A DNA stretch of 38,008 nucleotides, from the NCBI GenBank assembly GCA_021790655.1, contig JAJYGR010000250.1:1-38008 (forward strand). Direction: 5' to 3'. Of this stretch, positions 27,049 through 35,886 are shown one piece after another. Source of the stretch: Acidobacteriota bacterium (GTDB taxonomy: Bacteria > Acidobacteriota > Terriglobia > Terriglobales > Acidobacteriaceae). The notes below the pieces were generated by a model, which had not been told where the DNA came from, did no database searches, and saw only the letters and a program-made list of their open reading frames with translations. Position 1 is the first letter of the stretch. Each line of letters begins with the position of its first letter. A program made the position numbers and the translations under genes.

Positions 27049-28590
27049 CTAATCCGTCGGATTGCGCGGAAATTTCTGGTAGGGCAGGCGAACGTTGCGG
27101 ATGAATATCTGATCGGCGCGGATGGCGAGCGGCGCGTAAAAGCCGACAGCGCCTCCCGCTGCGGCATAGTCGTCTTGATCGACGCCATCGCCAGAGACGC
27201 CAAGGCCACCCACCAGCTTTCCATTCAAATAAAGCGGCAGCGATCCCGGAAAGAAGACAACTCCGTTCTGGTTCGCCGAAACGGGTTGCGAGCCCTGAGT
27301 GCAAGGGTTGGCCAGATCGTTCAGAAAGAGTGGGAAGAACGGACCGGGCTGGGTGCCGTTGATGCCCTCTGGATAAAGGGGCTGCGCCCCGAAGCCCACG
27401 GTCCGATTGGTGACGGCTGTTCCCGCAGGAACACCCGGCAGATCGTTACCGGGATTGCCACTGAAATAGACGACATTGCGCGACTTGGCCACGGCAACAT
27501 CCACGCTGAACACGGTCGCATCCGGCATCCGGTAGAGCGCCAGCAAGCTCCCATCCAAGTCGGCCACCGCGATGACAAAGCGTGCGCGCACACCCACTGG
27601 CAGGCGAATCGCGGCGCGAGTCAAGTTTCCTGTGGCAACGGTATTTTGGACGATCTGCCGCACTTGCGCGAGGGTAAGGCCGCCAGGCTGACCGGCATGT
27701 TCCGCAATCAGATCGCCCTCAGGCGCTGGACCGCTGCCAGCCGTTGGCCCGAAGCTATAGCCGCCGTCGGCGGCGCCCGCGCTCACACCCGGGGGGAGCG
27801 TTGTTTGATTTACAAACGGCAGCGCGACGCCACCCACCACCACAACTCCGGGATATGGGACCACCGGCGCGAATCCGTTGTCCAGCGTGCCCGCCACCGC
27901 TGCATATTCCGTGACCGCGCCGCTATTGGCCAGCGTTGGAGCGGCTGCAACCCCAATGCCTCCGGCGAGCCGTCCATTTTTGAAAATAGGCACGCCCCCC
28001 GGATCGACAGCATTTGGGTTGGAGTCGAACACGTCCGCCTTGCCAGTCTGGATTCCAAGCCCTGGGGCCGCCGAGTGCAGCAGTTGCGGAACGGGCAGAC
28101 TCTGCCCAGGAAGATACGTCGTGTTGAAGCCACAGCCGCGGTTGGTGTTTTCAATTCCGTACAGCGGCGCGGACTCCGAATTGGCCACTCCAGGCGGAAA
28201 ATGAATCCCACTCAAATAGCGGACCGTGCGGCTGCCGATCGGTGCCTGGTCATTGCTGAAGTAGGCGGCGGTCCGGGCCAACGCAGCCGCCACCTCATCC
28301 GCTGGCTGCGCGGTGTCAAAGTTGGCGGTCGCCGTCGCCGGAGCGTTGGCCTTCTGGTAGACGGCCAATATCTGCCCGCGGCGGTCGCTGATCGCGATGA
28401 CGAGCGGGACATTTACCGATGATGCGGCGGCTTTCACGATAGAATCCACGTCGGCCTGCGTCAAAACATTGTCGGCTGTGTTTGGAGTGACGACTGGGAT
28501 CGCGGCCGGGCTGACTCCCCCGCCGCAGGAAGAAAGAAAAATCAAAGCGGACATGATTGCACACGCTGCAATCGAACGCAGGCGCGACAT
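27049..28590 (-). CDS. Lipoprotein with two GlcG/HbpS-type (DUF336) domains
   Basis: I start at the ATG 28588-28590, giving 513 residues; in-frame ATGs at 28647 and 28659 would add 19-23 residues. The N-terminus MSRLRSIAACAIMSALIFLSSC fits a lipoprotein signal (Cys in SSCGG). Two GlcG/HbpS-like domains follow, each beginning with LTQADVDSIVKAA or LTLAQVRQIVQNT and containing AISDRRGQILAVY or AVADLDGSLLALYR, then an NVVYFSG or TAAYFSN segment and a Gly-rich GRLAGGIGV or GKLVGGLGV end. HbpS-type proteins bind heme and sense redox stress; GlcG members are otherwise unassigned. Its stop is 48 bases from the convergent pentaheme cytochrome gene. A role in heme handling or sensing is an inference from family and context. 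Confidence 0.75.
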   Translation of the reverse strand: MSRLRSIAACAIMSALIFLSSCGGGVSPAAIPVVTPNTADNVLTQADVDSIVKAAASSVNVPLVIAISDRRGQILAVYQKANAPATATANFDTAQPADEVAAALARTAAYFSNDQAPIGSRTVRYLSGIHFPPGVANSESAPLYGIENTNRGCGFNTTYLPGQSLPVPQLLHSAAPGLGIQTGKADVFDSNPNAVDPGGVPIFKNGRLAGGIGVAAAPTLANSGAVTEYAAVAGTLDNGFAPVVPYPGVVVVGGVALPFVNQTTLPPGVSAGAADGGYSFGPTAGSGPAPEGDLIAEHAGQPGGLTLAQVRQIVQNTVATGNLTRAAIRLPVGVRARFVIAVADLDGSLLALYRMPDATVFSVDVAVAKSRNVVYFSGNPGNDLPGVPAGTAVTNRTVGFGAQPLYPEGINGTQPGPFFPLFLNDLANPCTQGSQPVSANQNGVVFFPGSLPLYLNGKLVGGLGVSGDGVDQDDYAAAGGAVGFYAPLAIRADQIFIRNVRLPYQKFPRNPTD

Positions 28591-28930
28591 GCCCGCGCGC
28601 GAAGGAACGGCATGCTCGCGAATTTCCCGGTCCCTTGCTGGTTCCATATCGAAATGCATCAGAATTGAGCAGCCAGCAGGGTAACACAAATCCGCGCGGA
28701 ATTGGCGCGTGGCTTGTGATATCGTGGACAATCGTGCATGGAATGTTGCATCCGTATCATATATATATATGGACTTGATCGCGAAGGGTCCCACCGATCA
28801 GTCGCTTCGGGTAACTCGCTTCGCTATTTTATAAGCAAATTTCGACCACTCAGCCCGGGCAGCAGCGGATTCTTCGCCATCGCGCTGACGGACTGTGACA
28901 AAACTTTCATGCATCTTGGACGAGGTTGCG
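28591..28930. other. Gene-free divergent spacer with an (AT)6 tract
   Basis: No convincing gene is seen between the GlcG-type lipoprotein and the MBL hydrolase, which point away from each other. The notable feature is an ATATATATATAT run at 28759-28770. No confident sigma-70 pair was found. Part of the left end may be coding if the lipoprotein starts at 28647 or 28659. Confidence 0.5.
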
Positions 28931-29836
28931 ATGGGTGAAGTCTCAGGTCGGCACCTTCCCCAAGAAAAGGTGTCCGACAGGGAAAGACCGAAGAGCACGG
29001 AGATCGAACTGCGCTTCTGGGGCGCTCGTGGATCGATCCCCACGCCTGTGCCGGAAAACCTGGGGTACGGCGGCAATACAGCTTGCCTGGAGGTCAGACT
29101 GCCGGAGGGCGAGTCCTTCATCTTCGACGGGGGCACCGGACTGCGCGAACTCGGCATCGAGATAGCGAGCGCGCACTCCGCCAGCCCTGCGGGTGCTCCC
29201 CATACGCTTCATCTCTTCCTCACCCACTTTCACTGGGACCATGTACAGGGCATCCCCTTTTTCGCTCCCCTCTATACCGCGGGCAACGAAGTCAAGTTTT
29301 ATTCCAGTCATCCCGCGGAGCGTCTTCGCAACATCCTCAGCGGGCAGATGGCAACTCCCTACTTTCCTGTCCAATTCGAGTTCCTGGCTGCAAAGATGAG
29401 CTTTGGCCATGTGGGCCGCGCGCCCGTACACTTCGGCGATCTGCGGGTTTCCACGTTTCCGATGAATCATCCTCAGGGAGCGTCCGGCTATCGGATCGAA
29501 TTCCGCGACTCCGTGCTCATCTATGCCAGCGATCTGGAGCACGGCAAGCCCGAATTCGACGCAATTTTGCGTGAGGCGGCGCATGGGGCTGACATGCTGG
29601 TCTATGATGCCCAGTTCACTCCCGAGGAGTATCCTAGCCGCGTCGGCTGGGGACACAGCACATGGCTTGAGGCCACGCGCGTCGCGAAGGACGCGGGAGT
29701 TAAAAAGCTCATCCTGTTCCACCACGACCCGGGACACGACGACGCTTTCCTCAGCGACATTGTGCAGCAAGCGCGCAAACACTTCCCTGCAACCCAGGCC
29801 GCCCGCGAGGGACTGTGCCTTCGGGTAGGCGGCTGA
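28931..29836 (+). CDS. MBL-fold metallohydrolase (COG1235/PhnP-like)
   Basis: Start set at the ATG 28931 because GAGG (28922-28925) precedes it closely; a GTG at 28895 would add 12 residues. The 301-residue protein opens with ELRFWGARGSIPTP and YGGNT, typical of small MBL hydrolases related to PhnP and cyclic-nucleotide phosphodiesterases. Metal ligands are intact: THFHWDH (H99, H101, D103, H104), the His of MNHPQG, the Asp of ASDLEHG and the His pair in LFHHDPGH. It is probably a cytoplasmic phosphodiesterase, but the substrate cannot be read from sequence. Its stop codon is directly followed, in the same frame, by an IS110 remnant. Confidence 0.85.
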   Translation: MGEVSGRHLPQEKVSDRERPKSTEIELRFWGARGSIPTPVPENLGYGGNTACLEVRLPEGESFIFDGGTGLRELGIEIASAHSASPAGAPHTLHLFLTHFHWDHVQGIPFFAPLYTAGNEVKFYSSHPAERLRNILSGQMATPYFPVQFEFLAAKMSFGHVGRAPVHFGDLRVSTFPMNHPQGASGYRIEFRDSVLIYASDLEHGKPEFDAILREAAHGADMLVYDAQFTPEEYPSRVGWGHSTWLEATRVAKDAGVKKLILFHHDPGHDDAFLSDIVQQARKHFPATQAAREGLCLRVGG

Positions 29837-29857
29837 AGCAATTCTCGCCGCCATAAA

Positions 29858-30784
29858 ACGAGACGAACGCCGCTGAAGCAGTTTGCCGCGCAGTTGTGGA
29901 AGGAAGACGAGATCGCCGTGGAAGCGACGGGCAACACGCGGTTGTTTTACGACGCGGTGGTCGAACGCGTTAAGCGGGTTGTGGTCGTGAACCCGAGCCA
30001 GTTCAAAGTGATCAGCCTGTCGGTGAAGAAGACCGACCGCAACGACGCCGAATTGTTGGCGCTGTACCTGGAGAAAGGACTGCTTCCGGAGGTGCGGATG
30101 AAAGAACGCAAGCAAAGAGATCTGAGTCGTCTGGCGCAGACGCGCGACCTGCTGGTCAAACAGCGGTCGGCGCTGAAGGCCAAGATCAACAACCTGCTTT
30201 CCGCCGAGGGAATCAACCTGAAACGCGAGTCGCTGTCCAGCAACAAAGCGTTGGAGCGAGTGCTCACTCTTCCCTTGTCTCCACTGATGCGGGCCGAGCT
30301 CCACGTGCTGGTGGCGCAGATCCGCAGCCTGAACGGCAGCATCGCCGAACTGGAAGAGATGATCGAAGAGGAAGGACCCAAGCTGGCCAGCCATGAAAAC
30401 CTGATGAGCATTAAGGGCATCGGGCCGGTCAGCGCCGCTGTTCTGCTCAGCGTTATTGGCGATATCCGGGACTTCTCCGACCCCGGCAAACTGGCCGCCT
30501 ATCTGGGCCTGGTGCCCAGAATCCAAAACTCCAACGAAACGGAAAGGTCCGGGCGCATCACCAAGCAAGGCAACAAACTGGCGCGAACGGCGCTGGTGCA
30601 ATGCGCGCTCATCGCCAAACGCTACAGTTCGTACCTGCAGCAGTTCTATCAACGCATCCAGCGCCGCCGCGGCGGAGGAAAGGCCAACATAGCACTGGCG
30701 CGCAAATTCATGGGAGTCATCTACCACACCCTCAAAAATAACTGGGTGTTCGAGGACTTCCCCAACTTCGTCCTGGCCTCCTGA
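29858..30784 (+). pseudogene. IS110-family transposase, 5'-truncated
   Basis: The reading frame gives an IS110-type protein from about TPLKQFAAQLWKEDEI onward, with the family's VEATGNTRLFYDA (catalytic Glu), KKTDRNDAELLALYL (two Asp of the DEDD set) and the C-terminal transposase_20 region LMSIKGIGPVSAAVLLS, then LAAYLGLVPR and GNKLARTALVQCA. The first 50-60 residues of normal IS110 transposases, including the first catalytic Asp, are missing, so it is inactive. The frame continues back to just after the MBL gene stop at 29836, with about 19 non-homologous codons between. It is immediately followed by an MFS transporter fragment. Confidence 0.85.
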
Positions 30785-30808
30785 AAACAGGCCACAACCT
30801 AACAATGA

Positions 30809-31126
30809 GTAGACAACTATTCATGGGAGAAGGCAGGTCTTGCAGGCGCGGGCTTCATTTTTGCGGTAGGGATACTGGTGGATCGATTTTCCTACAGACC
30901 GGCATTTCTGGCCGCTGGGCTGCTGTCCCTCCTTGCCACAGCTTTCTTATTTCTGCTGATTCGCCCTGCTACACAAATCCAACTTCTACCACCTACCACC
31001 TTGATCGGCCAATCGATTTGCAGGCTTTCCTTCAAAGGAACGTTGCCCTGGAAAGTGAGACCTCGTCTTCAAAACGTTAACAGGATGGAGTTGAGTCGGT
31101 ATTGGAAAATTCAAGAAGAAGCGTAA
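30809..31126 (+). pseudogene. MFS transporter, C-terminal remnant
   Basis: After a stop at 30806-30808 the frame reads NYSWEKAGLAGAGFIFAVG, then LVDRFSYRPAFLAAGLLSLL and a hydrophobic helix ending LIRPA. This is the last TM pair of a major-facilitator transporter (pattern G-x-L-x-D-x-x-SY-x-P-x-F-x-x-AG as in hexuronate/phthalate-type members). The start codon and the other ten helices are missing. The real homology probably ends near 30980; the rest is a read-through tail. It abuts the IS110 3' end, so the transporter was probably cut by insertion and deletion. Confidence 0.65.
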
Positions 31127-31296
31127 ACTCGTCACAGATGAGGGATGATGTCAAGTAGTTGTATCGCGCGATATGGCTCAAGGCGTCATTGGCGTTTTCA
31201 AAGATAAAGATATTGAAGCGCTGATTTGAACGAAAGCAACCTCCCTCTATAACGGAACCGGATGTTGAGCATACCCCTTTTAGGAGACAAAATTCA
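31127..31296. other. Spacer upstream of the DeoR-type regulator with a 12-bp palindrome
   Basis: TATCGCGCGATA at 31162-31173 is a perfect 12-bp palindrome about 125 bases before the regulator start and could be an operator. A weak -35/-10 pair (TTGGCG at 31189-31194, TATTGA at 31211-31216, 16 bases apart) lies downstream. The regulator has a ribosome binding site AGGAG at 31282-31286. Confidence 0.35.
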
Positions 31297-32136
31297 ATGA
31301 GTGCGTTACGGAACATTGCCAATAGCGCTAAAGCCTCTTTGCAAGGGTCACCGGAGGATTCAGACAGCGATCCAATGCTGATAGAGGAACGGCGACAGCA
31401 TATCTTGTCCGTCGCGCACAGCGAGGGCCGTGTTCGCGTTCGAGCTCTTTCCAAATCTTTAGGTATTTCTCAAATTACGATTCGTAAGGACCTGGATTAT
31501 CTCCAGATGAAAGGGCTTCTGCAGCGAAGCCACGGCGGGGCGCTGCCGATACAGCCCGGCGCTTTATTCGATCCTCCACTACAGGAAAAAGAAAAGAGCC
31601 ACCACTCTGAAAAGGACCGCATAGGCCAAGCCGCCGCCAATATGGTGCAGGAAGGTCAGTGCGTGATGCTCGACTCAGGTACGACCACCACAGCAGTCGC
31701 AAATGCATTGAAGAGGTTTTCACAGTTGACCGTGATTACAAATGCTGTGAACATTGCCGCCGAATTAACCGGGACCGACTTTGAAGTAATTCTCACCGGC
31801 GGCACCTTGCGGAAGAATTCTTTTTCCCTGGTGGGTCCACTTGCCGAAGATATGCTGGCAGAGATTCACGCGGACATCTTATTTCTCGGCGTGGATGGCT
31901 TCGACATGGAGATAGGATTGACAACTCCCAATCTTCTGGAGTCGCGCGTAAACCGCGCTATGGTGAACGCAGCTACAAAGGTAGTGGCCGTTTGCGACTC
32001 AACAAAATTCAATCGCCGCAGTCTTTCTCGTATCGTCCCGCCCTCGGCAATTCATCATGTGATTACAGATATAGACCTTCCGAAATCAGTCAACGAAGCA
32101 CTCTGCAATCTCAATGTTGAATTGACACTCGTCTAG
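31297..32136 (+). CDS. DeoR-family transcriptional regulator
   Basis: A 279-residue DeoR-type repressor. The N-terminal helix-turn-helix (about 30-85: ERRQHILSVAHSEGRVRV, then LSKSLGISQITIRKDLDYL, then GLLQRSHGGA) matches the family signature. The C-terminal effector domain has the sugar-phosphate-binding-type motif LDSGTTTTAVANAL, then ITNAVNIAAEL and LTGGTLR, and FLGVDGFDMEIGLTT. Such regulators usually bind a phosphorylated sugar. The 25-residue N-terminal extension before the HTH is longer than usual. It is next to carbohydrate-related genes, so it probably controls this island. Its TAG stop shares the four bases CTAG with the stop of the convergent DUF5107 gene. Confidence 0.92.
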   Translation: MSALRNIANSAKASLQGSPEDSDSDPMLIEERRQHILSVAHSEGRVRVRALSKSLGISQITIRKDLDYLQMKGLLQRSHGGALPIQPGALFDPPLQEKEKSHHSEKDRIGQAAANMVQEGQCVMLDSGTTTTAVANALKRFSQLTVITNAVNIAAELTGTDFEVILTGGTLRKNSFSLVGPLAEDMLAEIHADILFLGVDGFDMEIGLTTPNLLESRVNRAMVNAATKVVAVCDSTKFNRRSLSRIVPPSAIHHVITDIDLPKSVNEALCNLNVELTLV

Positions 32137-35100
32137 GCCACTGGCTGGAAACCATTCATCGCATTCAGGGCCACACGGACCTGCCAAAAGCTCGGATCCA
32201 TTTGCAGCGCATGTTGAAAATCGCTACGGGCCCGGTTCGCGTGCCGGGTGTAGTATTCTGCCATGCCAGCCACAAAATATGCTTCCGGCTTAGCTTCCAG
32301 ACCTGTAGCGGAAGAAATGCATCGCTCCAGTATCTGCTGTGCGATCGCCGATTGTCCTAGCTTTTGAAAAGCCAAGGCTGAAAAAACCGCAGAGAGGTTG
32401 GTCCGGTTCCTGGCCTGCTCCGCTGCTTTTTGCCAGGCAGCCTGGGCCTCTGAAGTCTTGCCCTCCGTCTGCAATGCCTTCCCTAGCCAATAGAGTTGTT
32501 CTGCGTATACGGGATTGGAAGGTTCTCCGGTGCCCAAGGTCTCCGGATATTGCATTGCTTTTCGAAAGGCCTGTTCCGCATCCTGGGGGCTATGATTCTC
32601 CAGCGCTTTTTCACCCATCTCTATGTTGGCCTGGACAAACATATTGTGCACCACAACGCCGCCCTCCCACGGCCTGAAGGTATGATCGTTAAGCAGTTCC
32701 AGCGCGCGTCTTGGGTCTCCCTGTTCAATTAAAAATAGCGCGTCGCGGGCACGTACGCTGTCTTGCGCCAGTATTCCCGGAGGAGCATTCTGGAAAAGGG
32801 CCGCCCTGGCAGAGGAGTTTCCCGCCTGCTCGTAAATCCCATCGAGATCCACATAAAGCCGGTAATCATTTGCGTTTAGTTGGATTGCGCGCTGATAAAA
32901 ACTGGCTGCGCTGGCAAGGTCGTCCTTTACACGCCACTTGTAGACCCCAAGGTTCCGCAGCAGTACGGAACTTTTCATGCCTTGATTCAAAGCCCGTGTC
33001 CAAAGGTCCGCCGCCGCGTCGTAGCGCTGGTGGGCGAACAAAAAATTGCCCAACGCATATTCGGCATGCACATCCGAAGGATGATCCTGAACGGCCTCCT
33101 TCAGCACGGCGACATCTGCAATTCGATTGGGGAAGAAGTCCGCGGCTTGCATGGAACTCGCTTTATCCGCGTCCTGCTGCGCCTGCTTCAGGCGTCCTTC
33201 CTGGCGGGCGTTCGAAGCCAAATAGTACTCAATCATGGGAGATAGATTTGCTGACGAGAGGCTGGCCTGCGCCGCATGAAGCACAGCGTCTGAAGATTGC
33301 CATGCGCCGAGATCGTGATACCAGGAGGCGACGGCAAGATAGTTCTGCGGATCGGAGCTGAATATCCTGGTCCACGTTTCGCTGGCCGATTTCTTCGGAT
33401 CTGACGCAGCGATCGCATCCACCTGCGATCGCTCGGCAAGAGCATACGGCAACAGTGGCATTTTTTGAACCGCTTCCGAGGAGGCCAGGACTGCTTTCTG
33501 AAGATTTCCGGCCAATCGCTCGGCAGCCGCTAAATCCGCCAGGGCAAATGCATCCTGCGGATTGTAACTGACGGCTCGTTGCAGCAGGGCTGCGGCTTTC
33601 TCATATTGCCCCTGGCGTATTTCGATCTCGCCTAGTTCTACAAATGCGGAGGCGGGCGGACCGCCGTAATGGATGGAAGCCCAAAACGAGTTTTTCGCCA
33701 ACGACAGACGCCCCTGTGCCCGATACACTACTCCCGCCGCATATCTGGCGGAGGGATTTTCATTGTTGCGCTGGAAGGCGCGAGCAAGAAGGGACGCGGC
33801 TTTTTGAAAATTCGTCGCGCGATATTGATACCAGGCTTCACTCTGCAAAGCGGGGACATAACCGGGATCGCGTTGCAGGACTTCGTCGTAGACCTTCAAC
33901 GCCCTTTGCATGTCTCCGCTTTTTTGCAAAAATATACCGCGGCGATAGAGCGCTTCGACAGGCGTGTGAGGGCTGTCTGGAATGGGTGCTTCCAAAGCAG
34001 TGCCGACGGAGTCAGCCAGGTCAGGATTGCCATCGATCGGTCCGGATGCGCGCCATTGCAGAAGCACCTTACCCTGTGCGGATTGGATTTCTACATTCAG
34101 GTCTCTTTTTGCATTCGCAATACTACTCTGAAGCGGAATGGTGTAAATGACCGGTTGCAAGGGCGCCAGATGGACACCACGAAATTCTCGCAACAGCGTA
34201 GACCCCTGTTGAATGCGAACGGATGCATTCGGTATGTCAGCCACGGGACTCACAATCAACTTGATTGCAGGGCTTCCCTGCCCGTTGCCGGGATAAATGA
34301 CATTCACTGCCATCTGACTTGTCGCCTCCACAAATCCCCCGTCCAGGCCGCAAACCGGGTACCAGTACTCAGTCCACTTCTCCACTCTCCGCGGATTCAT
34401 GAACTCGCGGTATCCCTGGGTATAAAAGCGCCCGCTTTGAATCTCGTTATATGGACCGTCATCATCGCTGAGGATGTGGTCCCATATCTTTCCGCTGGGC
34501 GCTGTGCCCCAGCTCCAGATCTTTTTTCCAGGGTCCTGGCGAAAGTCCGCCACATGCACGACCCCATAGTTGGAGCGATGATAGTAGACGCCGAAGAAAT
34601 TGCGATGGGAAGCGCGAGCGAAAATTGCCATGGCAGCCGGATTGTTCCTGTACCAACTCCGGTCCACGCCATGCCATACCGGCCAGCTCTGCACGATGGC
34701 AAAAGGATCGTCGGAGATGGTCTCACGCATGGGATAGATGTACTGCATGTCGTCTGTGGCTTTCACGGCGGTATTGGTCCAGAACAAATACAGGTGGTCC
34801 TGCGGTGTCGAGTTGAACAGGGTGACCTGCTCCTCCACACGGGCCGTTTCCGGCCGCAGGGTCAGAGCGATCTCCCAGTGCATGTTAGAAACCCAATCGA
34901 TGGCTCCCACAATGGCGGTAGAGCTGCCATCGGAATGATGCTGCAGCACGTACTCCACAGGAGAGACGGTGTCATTGGTGTGCGCATAGGGAAAACTGAA
35001 TTCCATACCCCCGGAAATCCATGCGCCACGAGCGCCAACCAGTCCATACTTAACTACGCGGTTGCGATACAGGACCTCCCGATGGTCGATCTTGTCGTAG

Positions 35101-35408
35101 ACGGAATATAGATGGCCGCCAAGATCGGGAAGGATCGTCAGCTTCAGGTATTGATTTTCGAGATAAATGGCTCTGTAAGTCTTCTGAATTTTATGGTCTG
35201 TAAGACTGTCCATCATTGTGTAGGGATAGACATTTTTCCGATTGATCAATGGGAAAGCTGGGTTCGGGTCCGCGGGCCCGAGCTCGTAGGTGGGAATTGT
35301 GATGGTCCCTTCCCATGCATCGACCGCTGCTCCTGACGCAAGCATCGGCGCAAGCAGAAAAAGAAGTGCGGTCAGCCGTATCGCCTTTCGACATCGGTTT
35401 ACTACCAT
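32133..35408 (-). CDS. Exported DUF5107 protein with long TPR tail
   Basis: Start chosen at the ATG 35406-35408 (GGGGAC nearby); in-frame alternatives are ATG 35423 and TTG 35429. The protein of about 1091 residues has a signal peptide (MVVNRCRKAIRLTALLFLL). Residues about 25-370 form a DUF5107 domain with YLENQYLKLTILPDLGGHLYS, a GMEFSFPYAHTND motif and NMHWEIALTLRPETARVE, a beta-sandwich resembling galactose-mutarotase-like carbohydrate enzymes. The remaining 600-plus residues are more than ten TPR-type helical repeats (YRRGIFLQKSGDMQRALKVYDE and so on). DUF5107-TPR proteins are common in sugar-utilisation islands of Acidobacteria and Bacteroidetes; activity is unproven. Gene is convergent with the DeoR-type regulator and divergent from the CBM9-like gene. 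Confidence 0.85.
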   Translation of the reverse strand: MVVNRCRKAIRLTALLFLLAPMLASGAAVDAWEGTITIPTYELGPADPNPAFPLINRKNVYPYTMMDSLTDHKIQKTYRAIYLENQYLKLTILPDLGGHLYSVYDKIDHREVLYRNRVVKYGLVGARGAWISGGMEFSFPYAHTNDTVSPVEYVLQHHSDGSSTAIVGAIDWVSNMHWEIALTLRPETARVEEQVTLFNSTPQDHLYLFWTNTAVKATDDMQYIYPMRETISDDPFAIVQSWPVWHGVDRSWYRNNPAAMAIFARASHRNFFGVYYHRSNYGVVHVADFRQDPGKKIWSWGTAPSGKIWDHILSDDDGPYNEIQSGRFYTQGYREFMNPRRVEKWTEYWYPVCGLDGGFVEATSQMAVNVIYPGNGQGSPAIKLIVSPVADIPNASVRIQQGSTLLREFRGVHLAPLQPVIYTIPLQSSIANAKRDLNVEIQSAQGKVLLQWRASGPIDGNPDLADSVGTALEAPIPDSPHTPVEALYRRGIFLQKSGDMQRALKVYDEVLQRDPGYVPALQSEAWYQYRATNFQKAASLLARAFQRNNENPSARYAAGVVYRAQGRLSLAKNSFWASIHYGGPPASAFVELGEIEIRQGQYEKAAALLQRAVSYNPQDAFALADLAAAERLAGNLQKAVLASSEAVQKMPLLPYALAERSQVDAIAASDPKKSASETWTRIFSSDPQNYLAVASWYHDLGAWQSSDAVLHAAQASLSSANLSPMIEYYLASNARQEGRLKQAQQDADKASSMQAADFFPNRIADVAVLKEAVQDHPSDVHAEYALGNFLFAHQRYDAAADLWTRALNQGMKSSVLLRNLGVYKWRVKDDLASAASFYQRAIQLNANDYRLYVDLDGIYEQAGNSSARAALFQNAPPGILAQDSVRARDALFLIEQGDPRRALELLNDHTFRPWEGGVVVHNMFVQANIEMGEKALENHSPQDAEQAFRKAMQYPETLGTGEPSNPVYAEQLYWLGKALQTEGKTSEAQAAWQKAAEQARNRTNLSAVFSALAFQKLGQSAIAQQILERCISSATGLEAKPEAYFVAGMAEYYTRHANRARSDFQHALQMDPSFWQVRVALNAMNGFQPVA

Positions 35409-35886
35409 ATAGAGTCCCCACATTTTCAAGGATTGTCACTTAATTAAAGATCGAGACACGAATTGTCAGCGCTATTGGCCTGGATTGGAGCGGTTCGCCC
35501 GAAAGCAACGTAAGCGCTTTGGATTATTTTCGATTCTGCGATGTGTTGTACCGTTCTCCCCTCGCCTGCCCTTCTAACGATCCAAGTGGAATAGTACGAT
35601 AACAAACAGAAACATTCCAATCGCATAAAAATAATATAACGAAGCTTTTCGATGGTATATACTTTGGTGGATATTTCAACCCCCAAGTTACCCGCGGGGA
35701 CGTGTTGGGATGTGTTTAAAAAGCCGATCTTGCTTCAGCTATTTGCATCTGAACGGCATATTCACCCGTCATCTCTATTTCCCGCATTGCTCGTTGGCCC
35801 AATCTGCCTCGTCTGTTGCGCTATCCGAAAGGTGCAGGATGGCGGTATGAACGAACTTCTTAAATGCGTTGATTGATTGCTTCCAA
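35409..35886. other. AT-rich divergent regulatory spacer
   Basis: No gene is seen in this roughly 480-base interval between the divergent DUF5107 gene and the CBM9-like gene. Noted elements: AAGCGCTT at 35512-35519, an 8-bp palindrome with the centre of LacI/GalR-type operators (context CGTAAGCGCTTTGG); on the plus strand an extended -10-like TGGTATATA at 35653-35661 without a -35; on the minus strand a weak TTGGAA/TACTAT pair at 35620-35591. None is strong. The region is notably AT-rich around 35620-35665. Confidence 0.35.

Noticed and set aside
28943-30805. Minus-strand frame of 620 codons across the MBL gene and IS110 remnant
   Set aside because: It is antisense to two recognisable genes and spans their junction, so it is a composition artefact.
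33669-35111. Plus-strand frame of 480 codons inside the DUF5107-TPR gene
   Set aside because: The minus strand has the DUF5107 and TPR signals over the same region; this frame has none.
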